From Vicugna pacos (taxonomy: Eukaryota > Chordata > Mammalia > Artiodactyla > Camelidae), in contig NC_133002.1 in assembly GCF_048564905.1 (NCBI RefSeq), positions 30,184,501 through 30,248,500 on the forward strand: a stretch of 64,000 nt of DNA. The letters run 5' to 3'. Below are positions 1 to 12,391 of the stretch, in pieces (position 1 is the stretch's first letter; every line of letters begins with the position of its first letter). The translations under genes were made by a program, and so were the position numbers. The notes under the pieces are model-generated. The model did no database searches. It worked only from the letters and a program-made list of their open reading frames with translations, and was not told the DNA's origin.

Positions 1-354
1 TCAGTCTCTGAGCTTGTTGGGAACACACAGTTTGTTCTGAGACTGAAATTACAATACAAACATAATGAGGGGGGCAAGCTCCCACCCGGTTTTAAAGTGA
101 AAACTCCATGAACTTCACACAGGAACTAGTAAACCTAATGAGAGACCAGAAATATTGCTCCTAATGCATCCCATTCCATTTATGCTAGATGAACGAATGT
201 CTCACTACATGCTCAATTCTGAGAGTTAAGTGTGTGTGAAAGCTGTCAATCTCTTAGCTTTTTGGGAACACACCATTACTATTGGGAATGAAACAACACT
301 GCATACATAATATGGAAGGGACAAGCTCCAAATCGGGTTTACAGTGAAAACTGC
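1..354. repeat. End of a preceding higher-order unit
   Basis: This stretch is matched nearly base for base by 26,865-27,218, 49,733-50,086 and 61,819-62,172, which end U1, U3 and U4. It is therefore the last part of a unit that begins outside the window. U2 lacks most of the equivalent segment because of its five-monomer deletion. The monomers are type A. Confidence 0.9.
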
Positions 355-1830
355 ATGAACTTCAAAGCGGCACTAGGAAACATACTGAGAAAGCAGAGTT
401 ATTGTTTCGACTGCAACCCATTCCATTTATTTTCGATAAATGAACATCTGTCCTCAAGTTTAATTCTGATAGTTAACTGTGTGTGTGTGAAACCTGCCAA
501 TCTCCTAGCTTGTTGGGAACACTCAGTTTCTTCTGAGGGTGAAACTACACTACATAAATAATATGGGGAAGCGCAAACTCCAAATTGATTTTAAAGTGAA
601 AACTGCATGAATTTCAAACCGGCACTAGGAAACATACTGAGAGAGAGTTAGTGTTTCTACTGCAAACCATTTCCTTTATGCAAGATGAACGAAAGTCTCT
701 CCACATGCTCAAATCTCAGAGTTAAGTGTGTAGGAAAGCTGTCAATCTGCTAGCTTATTGGGAATGCACAGTTTATTCTGAGAGTGAAACTACACTACAT
801 ACTTATATATGGGGAGGCAATAGCTCCATCTCGTTTTTTCAGTGAAAACTGCATGAACTTCTAACTGGCACTAGGAAACATACTGAGAAACCAGAGTTTG
901 TGTTTCTACAGATACCTGTTCCACTATGGCAGATGAACACACATCTCTCCACATGCTCAATTCTGAGAGTTTAGTGTGTGTGAAAGCTGTCAATATCCTA
1001 GCTTGTAAAAAACACACAGTTTCTTTTGAGAGTGAAAATACACTACATACATATATATTTGGATGCAGAATCTACTACTTGGTTTTACAGTAGAATATGC
1101 ACGAAATTCAAACCGGCATTAGGAAACATACTGAGAAACCAGAGTAAGTGTTTCTACTGCAACCCATTCCCTTTAAGCTAGATGCACGAAACTCTCTCCA
1201 CATGCTCAATTCTGAGAGTTTAGTGTATGTTAAAGCCATTAATTTGCTAGCTTGTTGGGAAAACACAGTTTCTTGTTAGTTGATCTACACTAAATTCATA
1301 TATATGTGGAGGAAGTAGCTACAACTTGGTTTTACAGTAAAAACTGAATAAACTTCAAACCTCCACTAGGAAACTTACTGGGAAAACAGAGGTGTTGTTT
1401 TACTGCAACCCATTCCATTTAGGCTAGATGAATGAAAGTCTCTTGACATGTTCAAACCTGAGACTTAAATGTGTGTGAATGCCGTTAATCTGCCTGCTTC
1501 TTGGGAACACACATTTCCTTATGAGGGTGAAACTACACTACATACATATATATGGTGGATTTCTACCTCCAAATGGGTTTTACATTGAAACAGCATGTAC
1601 TACAAACGAGCACTAGGAAACATGCTGAGAGATCAATGGTTGTGTTTCTACTGCCACCCATTCCCTTTATGCTAGATGAACGGACGTCTCTCCACATGCA
1701 CAATTCTGAGAGTTAAGAGTGTGTGAAAGCCATCAATCTCTTATCTTGCTGCAAACACACTGTTACTAAGAGACTGAATCTACACTACGTACATAATATG
1801 GGCAGTTACTAGCTCAAACTCGGTTTTACA
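1..1830. repeat. Type A monomer block (end of previous unit and start of U1)
   Basis: The monomers use the type A words ctgcaaccc, gttaagtgtgtg, gagagtgaaactac and gaggca. The switch to type B lies inside one monomer: at 1,740-1,830 it still reads tactaagagactgaatctac (A-like), and by 1,880 it reads aatcagagtaact followed by gttcaatgtgtgtg (B-like). The boundary is approximate. Confidence 0.75.
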
Positions 1831-3019
1831 GTGAAAATTTCATGAAATTCTAACTAGCACTAAGAAACATACCGACAAATCAGAGTAACTGATTACAGTC
1901 CTTAATATTCCCTTTTGCTAGATGAATGAATGTCTCTACACCTACTCAAATCTCAGAGTTCAATGTGTGTGAAAGATGTCAATCACCTAGCTTGATGGGA
2001 ACACAAAGTTTGTTTTGAGTGGGGAATTACACTACATATATTTATATGGGAAAGTACTAGATTCAACATGGTTTACAGTGAAAAATGCATGACTTTCAAA
2101 TCGGCACAGGGATACAAATTGAGAAATCATAGTAAGTGTTTCCAGTTCTATTCATACCCTTCATGCTAGATGAGCGAATGCTTCCCCAGGTGCTCAATTC
2201 TGAGAGTTGCATGTGTGTGACAACAATCAATCAGCTTGCTTGTTGGGAATACACAGTTTGATTTGCGTGGGGAACTACACTAAATAAAAACATTTTTGAA
2301 AATTAACTCCAACATGGCTTTACAGTGAAAAATGCATGAACTTCAAACTGGCTTTAGGAAACATACTGAGAAATCAGAGTTAGTTTTTCTATTGCTACCC
2401 TTTCCCTTTATGATAGATTAATGAACGCCTCTCTGCATGCTCAATTCTGAGAACTGAATGTGTGTGAAAGCCAACAATCAATAGCTTGATGGGAACACAA
2501 GGATTCTTTTCAGTGGGGAAATGCACTACATACATATATATGGGGAGGTACTAGCTCCAAATAGGTTTTACACTAAAAACTGCATGAACTTCAAACTGGC
2601 ACAAGCAAACATACTGAGAATTCAGAGCAAGTGTATCAACTGCTATCAATTATGTTTATGCTAGATGAACGACCACATCTCTATATGCTCAATTATGAGT
2701 GTTGAATGTGTGTGAAAGCCGTCAGTATCCTAGCTTGAAGAAACACAATGTTTCTTTTCAGTTGGGTGCTGCACTTCATAGATATATATGGAGAGGTACT
2801 AGCTACAACCCAGTTTTACAGTGAAAACTGCATAAACTTCAAACTGACACTAGGAAACATATTGAGAAATCAGGGTTAGTGTTTGTACTGCTAACCTTTC
2901 CATTTAAGCTAGATGAAGGAACACTTCTTTACCTACTCAATGAAGAGAGTTCAATGTGTGTGAAAGCCATCAATCACCTGACTTGTTGGGAACACACTGT
3001 TTGTTTTGAGTGGTTAACT

Positions 3020-3026
<7 letters not shown>

Positions 3027-3050
<24 letters not shown>
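3027..3050. repeat. (AT)12 tract, locus 1, U1
   Basis: This is a pure AT dinucleotide run, 24 bp, grown from the catatatatg segment present in every monomer. Confidence 0.95.
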
Positions 3051-3395
3051 GTTGGGATGTACTATCTCCACCTCTATTTTACAGTGAAAACTGCATGACA
3101 GTCAAACTGGCACTAAGAAACATACTGAGAAATCAGAGTAATTGTTTACAGTGCTACCCATTCACTTTATGCTGGATGAATGAATGCATCTATTCCTGCT
3201 CAATTCTGAGAGTTGAGTGTGTGAGAAATCATCAAAAGTCAAGCTTGTTGGCAACACACACTTTGTTTCCACTGGTGAACTACACTACATACATATATAT
3301 GGGGTGGTAATAGCTCCAACTCTGTTTTACACTGAAAAATTTATGAAATTCAAACAGGCACTAGGAAACATACTGAGAAATCACTGTAAGTGTTT

Positions 3396-3518
3396 TTTTA
3401 AACTTTTTTATTGATTTATAATCATTTTAAAATGTTGTGTCAAATTCCAGTGTTCAGCACAATTTTTCAGTCATTCATGGACATATACACACTCATTGCC
3501 ACAATTTTTTTCTCTGGG
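3396..3518 (-). mobile_element. LINE-1 3'-end fragment (5'-truncated) in U1
   Basis: This 123-bp stretch does not fit the monomer. It begins with a T-run on the + strand (the poly-A tail of a minus-strand element) and continues with aacttttttattgattta and atgttgtgtcaaattccagt, which resemble L1 3'-UTR antisense text of artiodactyls, especially camelids. It is flanked by a 14-base target-site duplication: cactgtaagtgttt at 3,382-3,395 and cacagtaagtgttt at 3,519-3,532, with one mismatch. A poly-A tail, severe 5' truncation and a target duplication are hallmarks of LINE integration. No coding part remains. The family name should be confirmed by a repeat-library search. Confidence 0.8.
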
Positions 3519-6500
3519 CACAGTAAGTGTTTCTAATACTACCCATTCCCTCTATGCTAGGTGAATGAACACTCTACACCTGCTCAATTCTGACAGTTCA
3601 ATGTGTGTTAAAGCTGTTAATCACTTAGCTTATTAGGAACAACAGATTATTTTCAGTGGGGAAATACACTACTTACATATATATGGGGATGCACAAGCTG
3701 CAACTTGGTTTTACAGTGAAAACTGCATGAATTTCAAATCAGCACTGGGAAACATACTGGGAAACCAGAGTAAGTGTTTCTATTGTTACCCATTCCTTTT
3801 ATACTAGATGAACGAATGCCTCTACACCTGCTTAACTCTGAGAAGTTCCTGTGTGTGAAAACCATCAATCACCTAGCTTGTTGGGAAAACACACTTTGTT
3901 TTGATAGGGTACTACACTTCATAGATATATAAGGGTAGATACTAGCTCCAACTCGGTTTTACCATGGAATTGCATGAACTTCAAACTGGCACTAGTAAAC
4001 ATACAGATAAATGAGAGCAATTGTTTACAGTGCTAACCATTCCCTTTATGCTAGATGAACGAATGCCTCTACACCTGCTCAATTCTGAGAGTTCAATGTG
4101 TGTAAAATTCATCAAACACCTATCTTGTTGGGAACACACAGTTTGTTTCCAGTGGGGAACTACACTACATAAATATATATGGGGAGGTACTAGCTCCAAC
4201 TCGATTTTGCAGTGAAAAATTCATGAAATTCTAACTGGCACTATGAAACATACTGACAATCCAGAATAAGTGTTTACACTGCTACCCATTCCTTTATGCT
4301 AGATGAATGAATACCTCTACACCTACTCAATTCTGAGTTCATTGTTTGTGAAAGCTGTCAATCACATAGCTTGCTGGGAACACACAGTTTATTTTGAGTG
4401 GGAAAAAACACTAAATATATGTATATATGGATTTACTAGCTCCAACTCGGTTTTACAGTGAAAACTGCATGAGGTTCAAACTGGCACTAGAATACATACA
4501 GAAAAATCAGTGTAAGTGATTCAGGGCTAACCATCCTCTTTAAGCTAGATAAACAAATGCCTCTACACCTGCTCAATTGTGAGAGATCAATATGTCTAAA
4601 AGTCGTCAGTCACTTCGCTTGTTGGGAATACAAAGTTTGTTTTGAGTAAGGAACTACGCTACATACATATATATGGGGAGTTACTAGATTCAACTCGATT
4701 TTACTGTGAAAACTGCATGAACTTCAACCCGCACTTGGAAAAATACTGAGAAATCAGAGTAAGTGTTTATACTGATAACCAATCCCTTTATGCTAGATGA
4801 ATGAACGCCTTTTCACATGCTCAATTCTGAGAGTTGAAAGTGTGTGAAAGCTGTAACATAGCTTGTTGGAAAAACAGAGTTTATTTTGAGTAGGAAACTA
4901 TACTTCATACATATATATATGGGGAGGTACAGGCTACAACTCGATTTTACAGTGAAAAGTGGATGAAATTCAAACCGAAACTAGGAAACATACTGACAAA
5001 TCAGAGTAAGTGTTTCTACTGCTACCCATCCCATTTTTGCCTAATGAACGAGCGCCTCTACACCTTCTCAATTCTGAGAGTTGAATGTGTGAAAGCCATC
5101 CATCACCAAGCTTTTTGAAATGCAAAGTTTGTTTTGAGTGGGGAAATACGCTACATACATATATATAGGGAGGTAACAGCTCCAACTCGGGTTTACTGTA
5201 AAAACTGCATGAATTTCAAACCAGGACTAGGAAACAAACTGAGAAATCAGAGTAAGTGTTTCTACTTCTACCCATTCCCTTTATGCTAGATGAATGAATG
5301 CCTCTACACTTGCTCTATTCTGAGAGTTCATTGTGTGTGAAAGCCATCCATTACATAGCCTGTAGGGAATACACAGATTGTTTTGAGTGGGGAACTACAC
5401 TACATAAATATATATGGGTTTGTGCTATCTGGAACTCTGTTTACTGTGATAATTGCATGAATTTCATACTGGCACTATGAAACATACTGAGAAATCAGAG
5501 TAAGTGTTTCTTTGTTACCCATTCCCTTTATGCTAGATGAATGAACACTTCTACACCTGCTCAATACTGAAAGTTTAATGTATGTCAAAACCATCAATCA
5601 CCTAGCTTGTTGGGAACATACACTTTGTTTTGAATGGGGAACTACACTACATACATATATATTTGTGTAGATACTAGCTCCAACTCGGTTTTACAGTGAA
5701 AATTGCATGAACTTCAAACAGGCACTAGGAAACATACTGAGAAAACAGAGTAAGTGTTTCTACTGCTAACCATTTTCTTTATGCTAGATGAATGAACGCT
5801 TCTCCACATGATCATGTCTGAGATTTGAATCTGTGTGAACGCCATCAACCACCTACATTTTGGGAACAGACAGTTACTTTTGAGTTGGGAACTATAATAC
5901 ATACAAATAAATGGGGATGTACTAACTCCAACTCTGTTTTATAGTGAAAACTGCATGAACTTCAATCTGGCAGTAAGAAACATACTGAGATTTCAGAGTA
6001 AGTGTTTCTACTGCTACCCATTCCCTTTATGCTACATGAGAAAACGCCTGTCCACATGCTAAATTGTGAGAGTTGAATGTGTGTGAAATGCATTAATCAA
6101 TGAGCTTGTTAGGAAAATGTAGTTTTTTTTGAGTGGGAACAACACTACATACATATATATGGGAAGACACTTGCTGCAAATTGGTTTTACAATGAAAACT
6201 GCATGAACGTCCAATTGGCACTAGGAAACTAACTGAGAAGTCAGAGTAAGTGTTTCTATTGCTTCCCATTCAACTTATGCTAGATGAACGAACGCCTCTA
6301 GACCTGCTCAATGTTGTGAGTTGAATGTGCAGAAAACCATTCATCACCTAACTTGTTGGGAACACACAGTTTGTATTTAGTGGGGAAATACACAACATAA
6401 ATATATATTGAGGGATACTAGCTCATAATCGGTTTTACAGAGAAAATTTCATGAATTTCTAACCAGTAATAGGATTCATACTGAGAAATCACACTAAGTG

Positions 6501-7638
6501 TTTCTACTGCTAACAATTCCCTTTATACAAGAAGAATGAATGCCTGTCAACATGCTCACATCTGAGAGTTCAACGTGTGTGAAAGCTGTCAAACACCTAG
6601 CTTGTTGGGAAAACAGAGATTTTTCCAGTGGGGAACTACACTACATACATATATATTGGGAGGTACATGCTCCAAACTGGTTTTACAGTGAAAAATGTAT
6701 GAACTTCTAACTGGCACTAGGAAACGTACTGAGAAATCAGAGTAAGTGATTATACTGATAACCATTCCCTATATGCTAGAAAAACGAATGCCTATACACC
6801 TCCTTAGTTCTGAGAGTTGTATGTGTGTGAAAGCTATCCATCACCTAGCTTTTTGGGAACACACAGTTTGTTTTGATTGGGGAACTACACTACATACATA
6901 TAATATATGGGCATGTACTAGTTCCATCTCAGTTTTACAATGAAAACTGCATGAACTTCAAACCGGCACTAGGAAACACACTGAGAAATCAGAGAAACTT
7001 TTACACTGCTACCCATTCCCTTAATGCTAGATGAATGAACGCCTCTACACCTGCTTATTCTGAGAGTTCAATGTGTTTGAAATCCGTCAAACATCAAGCT
7101 TGTTGGGAACACATAGTTTGTTTCCATTGGGGAACTACACTACATACATATATATGTGAGGTATTAGCTTCAATATGGTTTTACATTGAAAACTGCATGA
7201 ACTTCAAACCGGCACTAGGAAACGTTTTGAGAAATCAGAGTAAGTGTTTCTACTGCTACCCATTCCATTTATGATAGATGAATGAACAATTCTCCACGTG
7301 CTAAATTCTGAGGCTTGAATTTGTGTGAAATCCCATAATCACCTAGCTTGTTGGGAACACAAATTTCTTTTCAGTGGGGAAATGCACTATTTACATATAC
7401 ATGGGGATGTACTAGCTCCAACTCGGTTTTACAGTGAAAACTGCATGTACTTCAAATGGCACTAGGAAACATACTGACACACCAGAATAATTGTTTCTAC
7501 TGCTAACCATTCCTTTTATGCTAGATGAATGAACGTCTCTACACCTACTGAATTCTCAGAGTTCAATGTGTGTGAAAGCGGTCAATCACCTAGCTTGGTG
7601 GGAACACAGATTTTGTTTTGATTGGGGAATAACACTTC

Positions 7639-7662
7639 ATATATATATATATATATATATAT
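7639..7662. repeat. (AT)12 tract, locus 2, U1
   Basis: 24 bp of pure AT in a second monomer, 22 monomers downstream of an old duplicate that lacks a long tract. Confidence 0.95.
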
Positions 7663-10600
7663 GGGGAAGTACTAGCTTCAACACAGTCTTATAGTGAAAA
7701 ATACACAGGCTTCAAACCAGCACAAGGAAACATATTGAGAAACCATAGTAAGCATTTCCAATTCTACCCATTCCCTTTATAATAGATGAATGAACGCCTC
7801 AACAGGTGCTCAATATTGAGAGTCGAATGTGTGTGACAGCATTCTATCAACTTGCTTTTTGGTAACACACAGTTTGTTTTGAGTGGGGAACTAAGCTACA
7901 AAAATATATATTGGTAGGAAGTAGCTCCAACATGGTTTTACAGTGAAAACTGCATGAACTTCAAACTGGTATTAGGAAACATACTGAGAATTCACAGTTA
8001 ATTATTCTACTGCTACCCTTTCCCTATATGCTAGATGAACTAATGCCTCTCCGCATGCTCAATTCTGAGAATTGAATGTGTGTAAAAGCCAACAATCATA
8101 TAGATTCTTGGGAACACAAAGATTCTTTTCAGTGGGGAACAGCACTACATACATATATACGGGGATGTACTAGCTCCAAACGGTTTTACTGTGAAAAGTA
8201 CGTGAACTTCAGACTGGCACTAGGAAACATACTGAGAAATCAGAGTAAGTGTTTCAACTGCTAGCCATTCCCTTTATGCTAGATGAAAGAACACATATTC
8301 ATGTGCTCAATTTTGATTGTTGATGTGTGTGAAAGTCGTCAATATCCTAGCTTGAGGGAACACAATGTTTCTTTTCAGTTGGTGGCTGCACTACATACAT
8401 TTATTGGGAGGTACTAGTCCCAACTCGTTTTTACTGTGAAAACAGCATGAAATTCAAACTGGCACTATGAAACAATCTTAGAAATAGGAGTAACTCTTTC
8501 CATTGCTACCCATTCCCTTTATGCTAGTTGAATGAACACCTCTACACCTGCTCAATTCTGAGAGTTCAATATGTGTGAGAGCCATCAATCACCTATCTTG
8601 TTGGGAACACACAGTTTGTTTTGAGTAGGGAACTACACTACATACATATATATGGGGAGGTACAAGCTCCAAGTCCATTTTACAGTGAAAACTTCATGAA
8701 CATTAAAACTGCACTAGGAAACATACTGAGAAATCAGATTAAGTGTTTTTTCTGCTACCCATTCCCCTTATGCTAGATGAACGAATGCCTCTCCAAATGC
8801 TCAATTATTACAGTTGAATGTGTGTTAAAGCTATCACCTAGCTTGTTCAGAATACACAGTTAGTTTTGAGTGGGGAAGAACAGTACACGTATATATATAT
8901 ATTTATGGGGTGGTTCTAGCTTCAACTCCGTTTTACAGGGAAAATTTCATGAAATTCTAACTGGCTGTAGGAAAGATATAGAGAAATCACAGTAAGTGTT
9001 TCCAGTGCTACACATTTCCTTTATGCTTGATGAATGAATACCTCTCCACATGCTCAATTCTGGTAGTTGAATGTATGTGAAAGCCTCCAATCACTTAGCT
9101 TGTGGGAACACAAAGATTCTTTTCAGTGTGGAGCTGCACTACTTACATAGATATGGGTTCTACTAGCTCCAACTTGGTTTTATTTTGAAAACTGCATGAT
9201 ATTTAAACAGGCACAAGGAAGCATACCAAGAAATCAGACTAAGTCATTCTACTGCTAACCATTCTCTTTATAATTGATGAAAGAACGCCTCTCCATATGC
9301 TCATTTCTGAGAGTTGAATGTGTGTGAAAGTCATCAATCACATACCTTGTTGGGAACACACAGTTTTGTGTGGGGTACTACAGTACATACATACATATTG
9401 GGAGGTACTAGCTCCAACTCGATTTTACAGTGAAAACTGCATGAACTTCAAACCAGTACTAGGAAACATACTGAGAAACTAGAGAAAGTGTTTCTACTGC
9501 AACCCATTCCCTTTATGCTAGATGAACGAATGTCTCTCCACATGCTAAATTCTGAGACTTGAATTTGTGTGAAATCCCTTAATCACCTAGCTTGTTGGGA
9601 ACACAAAGTTTCTTTTCAGTGGGAAAATGCACTATTTACATATACATGGGGATGTACTAGCTCCAACTCGGTTTCACAGTGAAAACTGCATGAACTTCAA
9701 AATAGCACTAGCAAACATACTGAGTAATCAGAGTAAGTGTTTACAGTGCTACCCATTCCCTTTATGCTAGATGAAGGACTACCTATCCATATGCTCAATT
9801 AAGAGAGTTGAATGTGTGTCAAAGCTGTCAATTACCTAGCTTGTTGGGAACACACTCTTTTAAGTGGGGTATTACCCTACATACATATATATTGGTAGGT
9901 ACTAGCTCCATTTCGGTTTTACAGTGAAAAGTGCATGAACTTCAAACCGGCAAAAGGAAACATATTGAGAAATCAGTGTTTGTACTTTTACCCATTCCCT
10001 TTATGCTAGCTGAAAGAATGCCTCTCCCCATGCTCAATTCAGAGACATCACTGTGTGTGAAATCCATTAATCAACTAGCTTGTTTGGAACGCAAAGTTTC
10101 TGTTCAGTGAGGAAATGCACTATTTACATATACATGGGTAGGTACTAGCTCCAACTAGGTTTTACAGTGAAAACTGCAGGAACTTCAAACTGGCACTAGC
10201 CAACATCCTGAGAAATCAGAGTAAGTGTTTTCAGGGCTAACCTTTCCCTTTATGCTAAAAGAATGAACGACTCTACACTTGCTCAATTCTGAGAGTTGAA
10301 TGTGTGTGAAAGCCATCAATCATCAATCTTGTTGTGAACACAGTTTCTTTTGAGTGGGGAACTTCACAACATACTTATATATGGGGATGTACTAGCTTCA
10401 ACTCGGTATTCAGTGAAAAGTGCATGAACGTCAAAATGGCACTAGGAATCATATTGAGAAATCAGAGTAAATGTTTTCAGTGTTACTCATTCCCTTTATG
10501 CTAGATGAAAGAATGCCTGTACACGTGCTCAATTCTGAGATATCAATGTGTGTGAAGGGAGCCATCAATTGTCTAGCTTGTTGGAACACGTACTTTATTT

Positions 10601-10920
10601 TGTGTAGGGAACTACACTGCGTACATATATATGGGGAAGTGCTACCTCCAACTCGGTTTTACAGTGAAAACTACATGAACTTCATACCGGCATTAGGAAA
10701 CATACTGAGAAATCAGAGTAAGTGTTGCTACTGCTATCCATTCCCTTTATGCTAGATCAATGAACGCCTTTCCACACGCTCAATTCTGAGAGTAGAGTTT
10801 GTGTGAAAGCCATCCACCAGTGAAATTGTTGATAACACAGAATTTCCTTCAGTGGGGAACTATGCTACATAGCTATGAATGAGGAGGTACTGACTCCAAC
10901 TTGGTTTTACACTGAAAAAA

Positions 10921-12391
10921 TCATGAACTGAAAACAGGCACTAAGAAACATTCTGAGAAATCAGACAATGTGTTTCTATTGTTAACCATTTCAGTTATGC
11001 TAGATGAATGAACGCCTCTCCACATGCTCAATTCTGAGTGTGAAAGCCATCAATCAACTAGCTTTTTGGGAACACAGAGATTTTTTCATGGGGAACAACA
11101 CTACATACATATTTCTGGGAGGTACTGGCTCCCAGTCAGTTTGAAGGTGAAAATAGCATGAACTTTCAACGGGCACTTGGAATCATACTGAGAAATCAGA
11201 GTAAGAATTTCTAGTGCTTCACTTTCCCTTTATGCTAGATCAATGAATTCCTCTCTACGTGCTCAATTCTGAGAGTTGAATGTTTTTGTACACCGTTCAT
11301 CTCCTAGCTTGTTTGGATCACAGAGATTGTTTGATTCACTAACTATGCTACATACATATCTATGGGGAGATACTAGCTCCAAGTCTGTTTTACAGTGAAA
11401 ACAGCATGAATGCCAAGTGGCATTATGAATTATATGAGAAATAAGAGTAGGTGTTTCTAGTGCTACCCATTTGCTTTATGCTAGATGAACAAACTCCTCT
11501 CCATGTGCTCAATTCAGAGAGTTGAATTTGTGTGAAAACCGTCCATCAACTAGCTTGTTGAGAACACAGAATTCCCTTCCATGGGGAAGTATGCTACATA
11601 GCTATGTACTTGTAGGCACCAGCTCCAACTCAGTTTTAAGCTGAAAACAGGATGAACAGAAAACAGGCTCTAGGAAGCATCCTGAGAAGTCAGAGTTTCT
11701 GTTTCCAGTGCTACCCATTCCCTTTATGCTAGAAGAATGTAGGCCTCTCCACATGCTCGATTCTGATAGTTGAATGTGTGTGAAAGCCTCCCATCTCCTA
11801 GCTTCTTTGGAACACAGAGTATCTTTCATTGAGGAACTATGTTACATACATATCTATGGGGAGGTACTAGCTCTACTCAGTTTTACAGTAAAAACAGCAT
11901 GAACTCAAACTGGCATTAGGAAATATAAGAGAAATCAGAGTAGGTGTTCCTTGTGCTACCCATTCCCTTTATGTGAGATGAAGGAACGCCTCTCCACAGG
12001 TTCAATTCTGAGAGTTCAATGTGTGTATATATCTTCCATTTCCTGTCTTGTTGGGAACACAGAGTTTCTGCAAGTGGGGAAGTAAACTACATGCTTATCA
12101 AGGATTAGGTACTAGCTTCTACTCAGTTTTACACTCAAAACAGCATGAACTTAAAACCAGCACAAGGGAACATACTGAGAATTCACATTAAGTGTTTCTA
12201 GTGCTACCCATTCCCTTTATGCTAGATGAACAAACGCCTCTCTACATGCTCTGTTCTGAGACTTGAATGTGTGTGAAACCAATCAATCACCTAACTTGTT
12301 GTGAACACAGAATTTTTTTCAGTGGGGAACTATGCTACATAGCTATGTATGAGGAGTTACTGGATTCAAATTGGTTTTACAGTGAAAAAGC
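10921..12391. repeat. Type C six-monomer sub-HOR, cycle 1
   Basis: This is the first of three cycles of six monomers (about 1.47 kb). It shares with the next cycles a monomer carrying gctcccagtcagtttgaa, then atagcatgaac and gggcacttgga (about 11,106-11,200). It is the most diverged of the three, and some positions match only weakly. Confidence 0.6.

Larger units (their letters stand above)
1831..10785. repeat. Type B monomer block of U1
   Basis: The monomers carry the type B words aatcagagtaagtg, ctgctaccc, gttgaatgtg or gttcaatgtg, tcacctagcttg, gagtggggaactac and gaggtactagc. The block holds the L1 piece (3,396-3,518) and both AT tracts. Internally, about 1,930-2,830 resembles about 7,530-8,450, which indicates an old duplication at a spacing of 22 monomers. 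Confidence 0.8.

Noticed and set aside
355-561. A 68-codon open frame repeated in all five units (355, 27219, 38030, 50087, 62173)
   Set aside because: Its repetition follows only from the unit being repeated. The frame spans about one monomer, ends at random, and has no match to any protein family I know.
2281-2300. aataaa word as a polyadenylation signal
   Set aside because: It is a chance variant of the ctacatacatatat segment in one monomer per unit, with no gene upstream.
3981-4199. Minus-strand open frames of 60-79 codons occurring about once per monomer with similar peptides
   Set aside because: The similarity of the peptides mirrors the similarity of the monomers. Other frames of the same monomers are interrupted, and monomer variation is spread over all codon positions.
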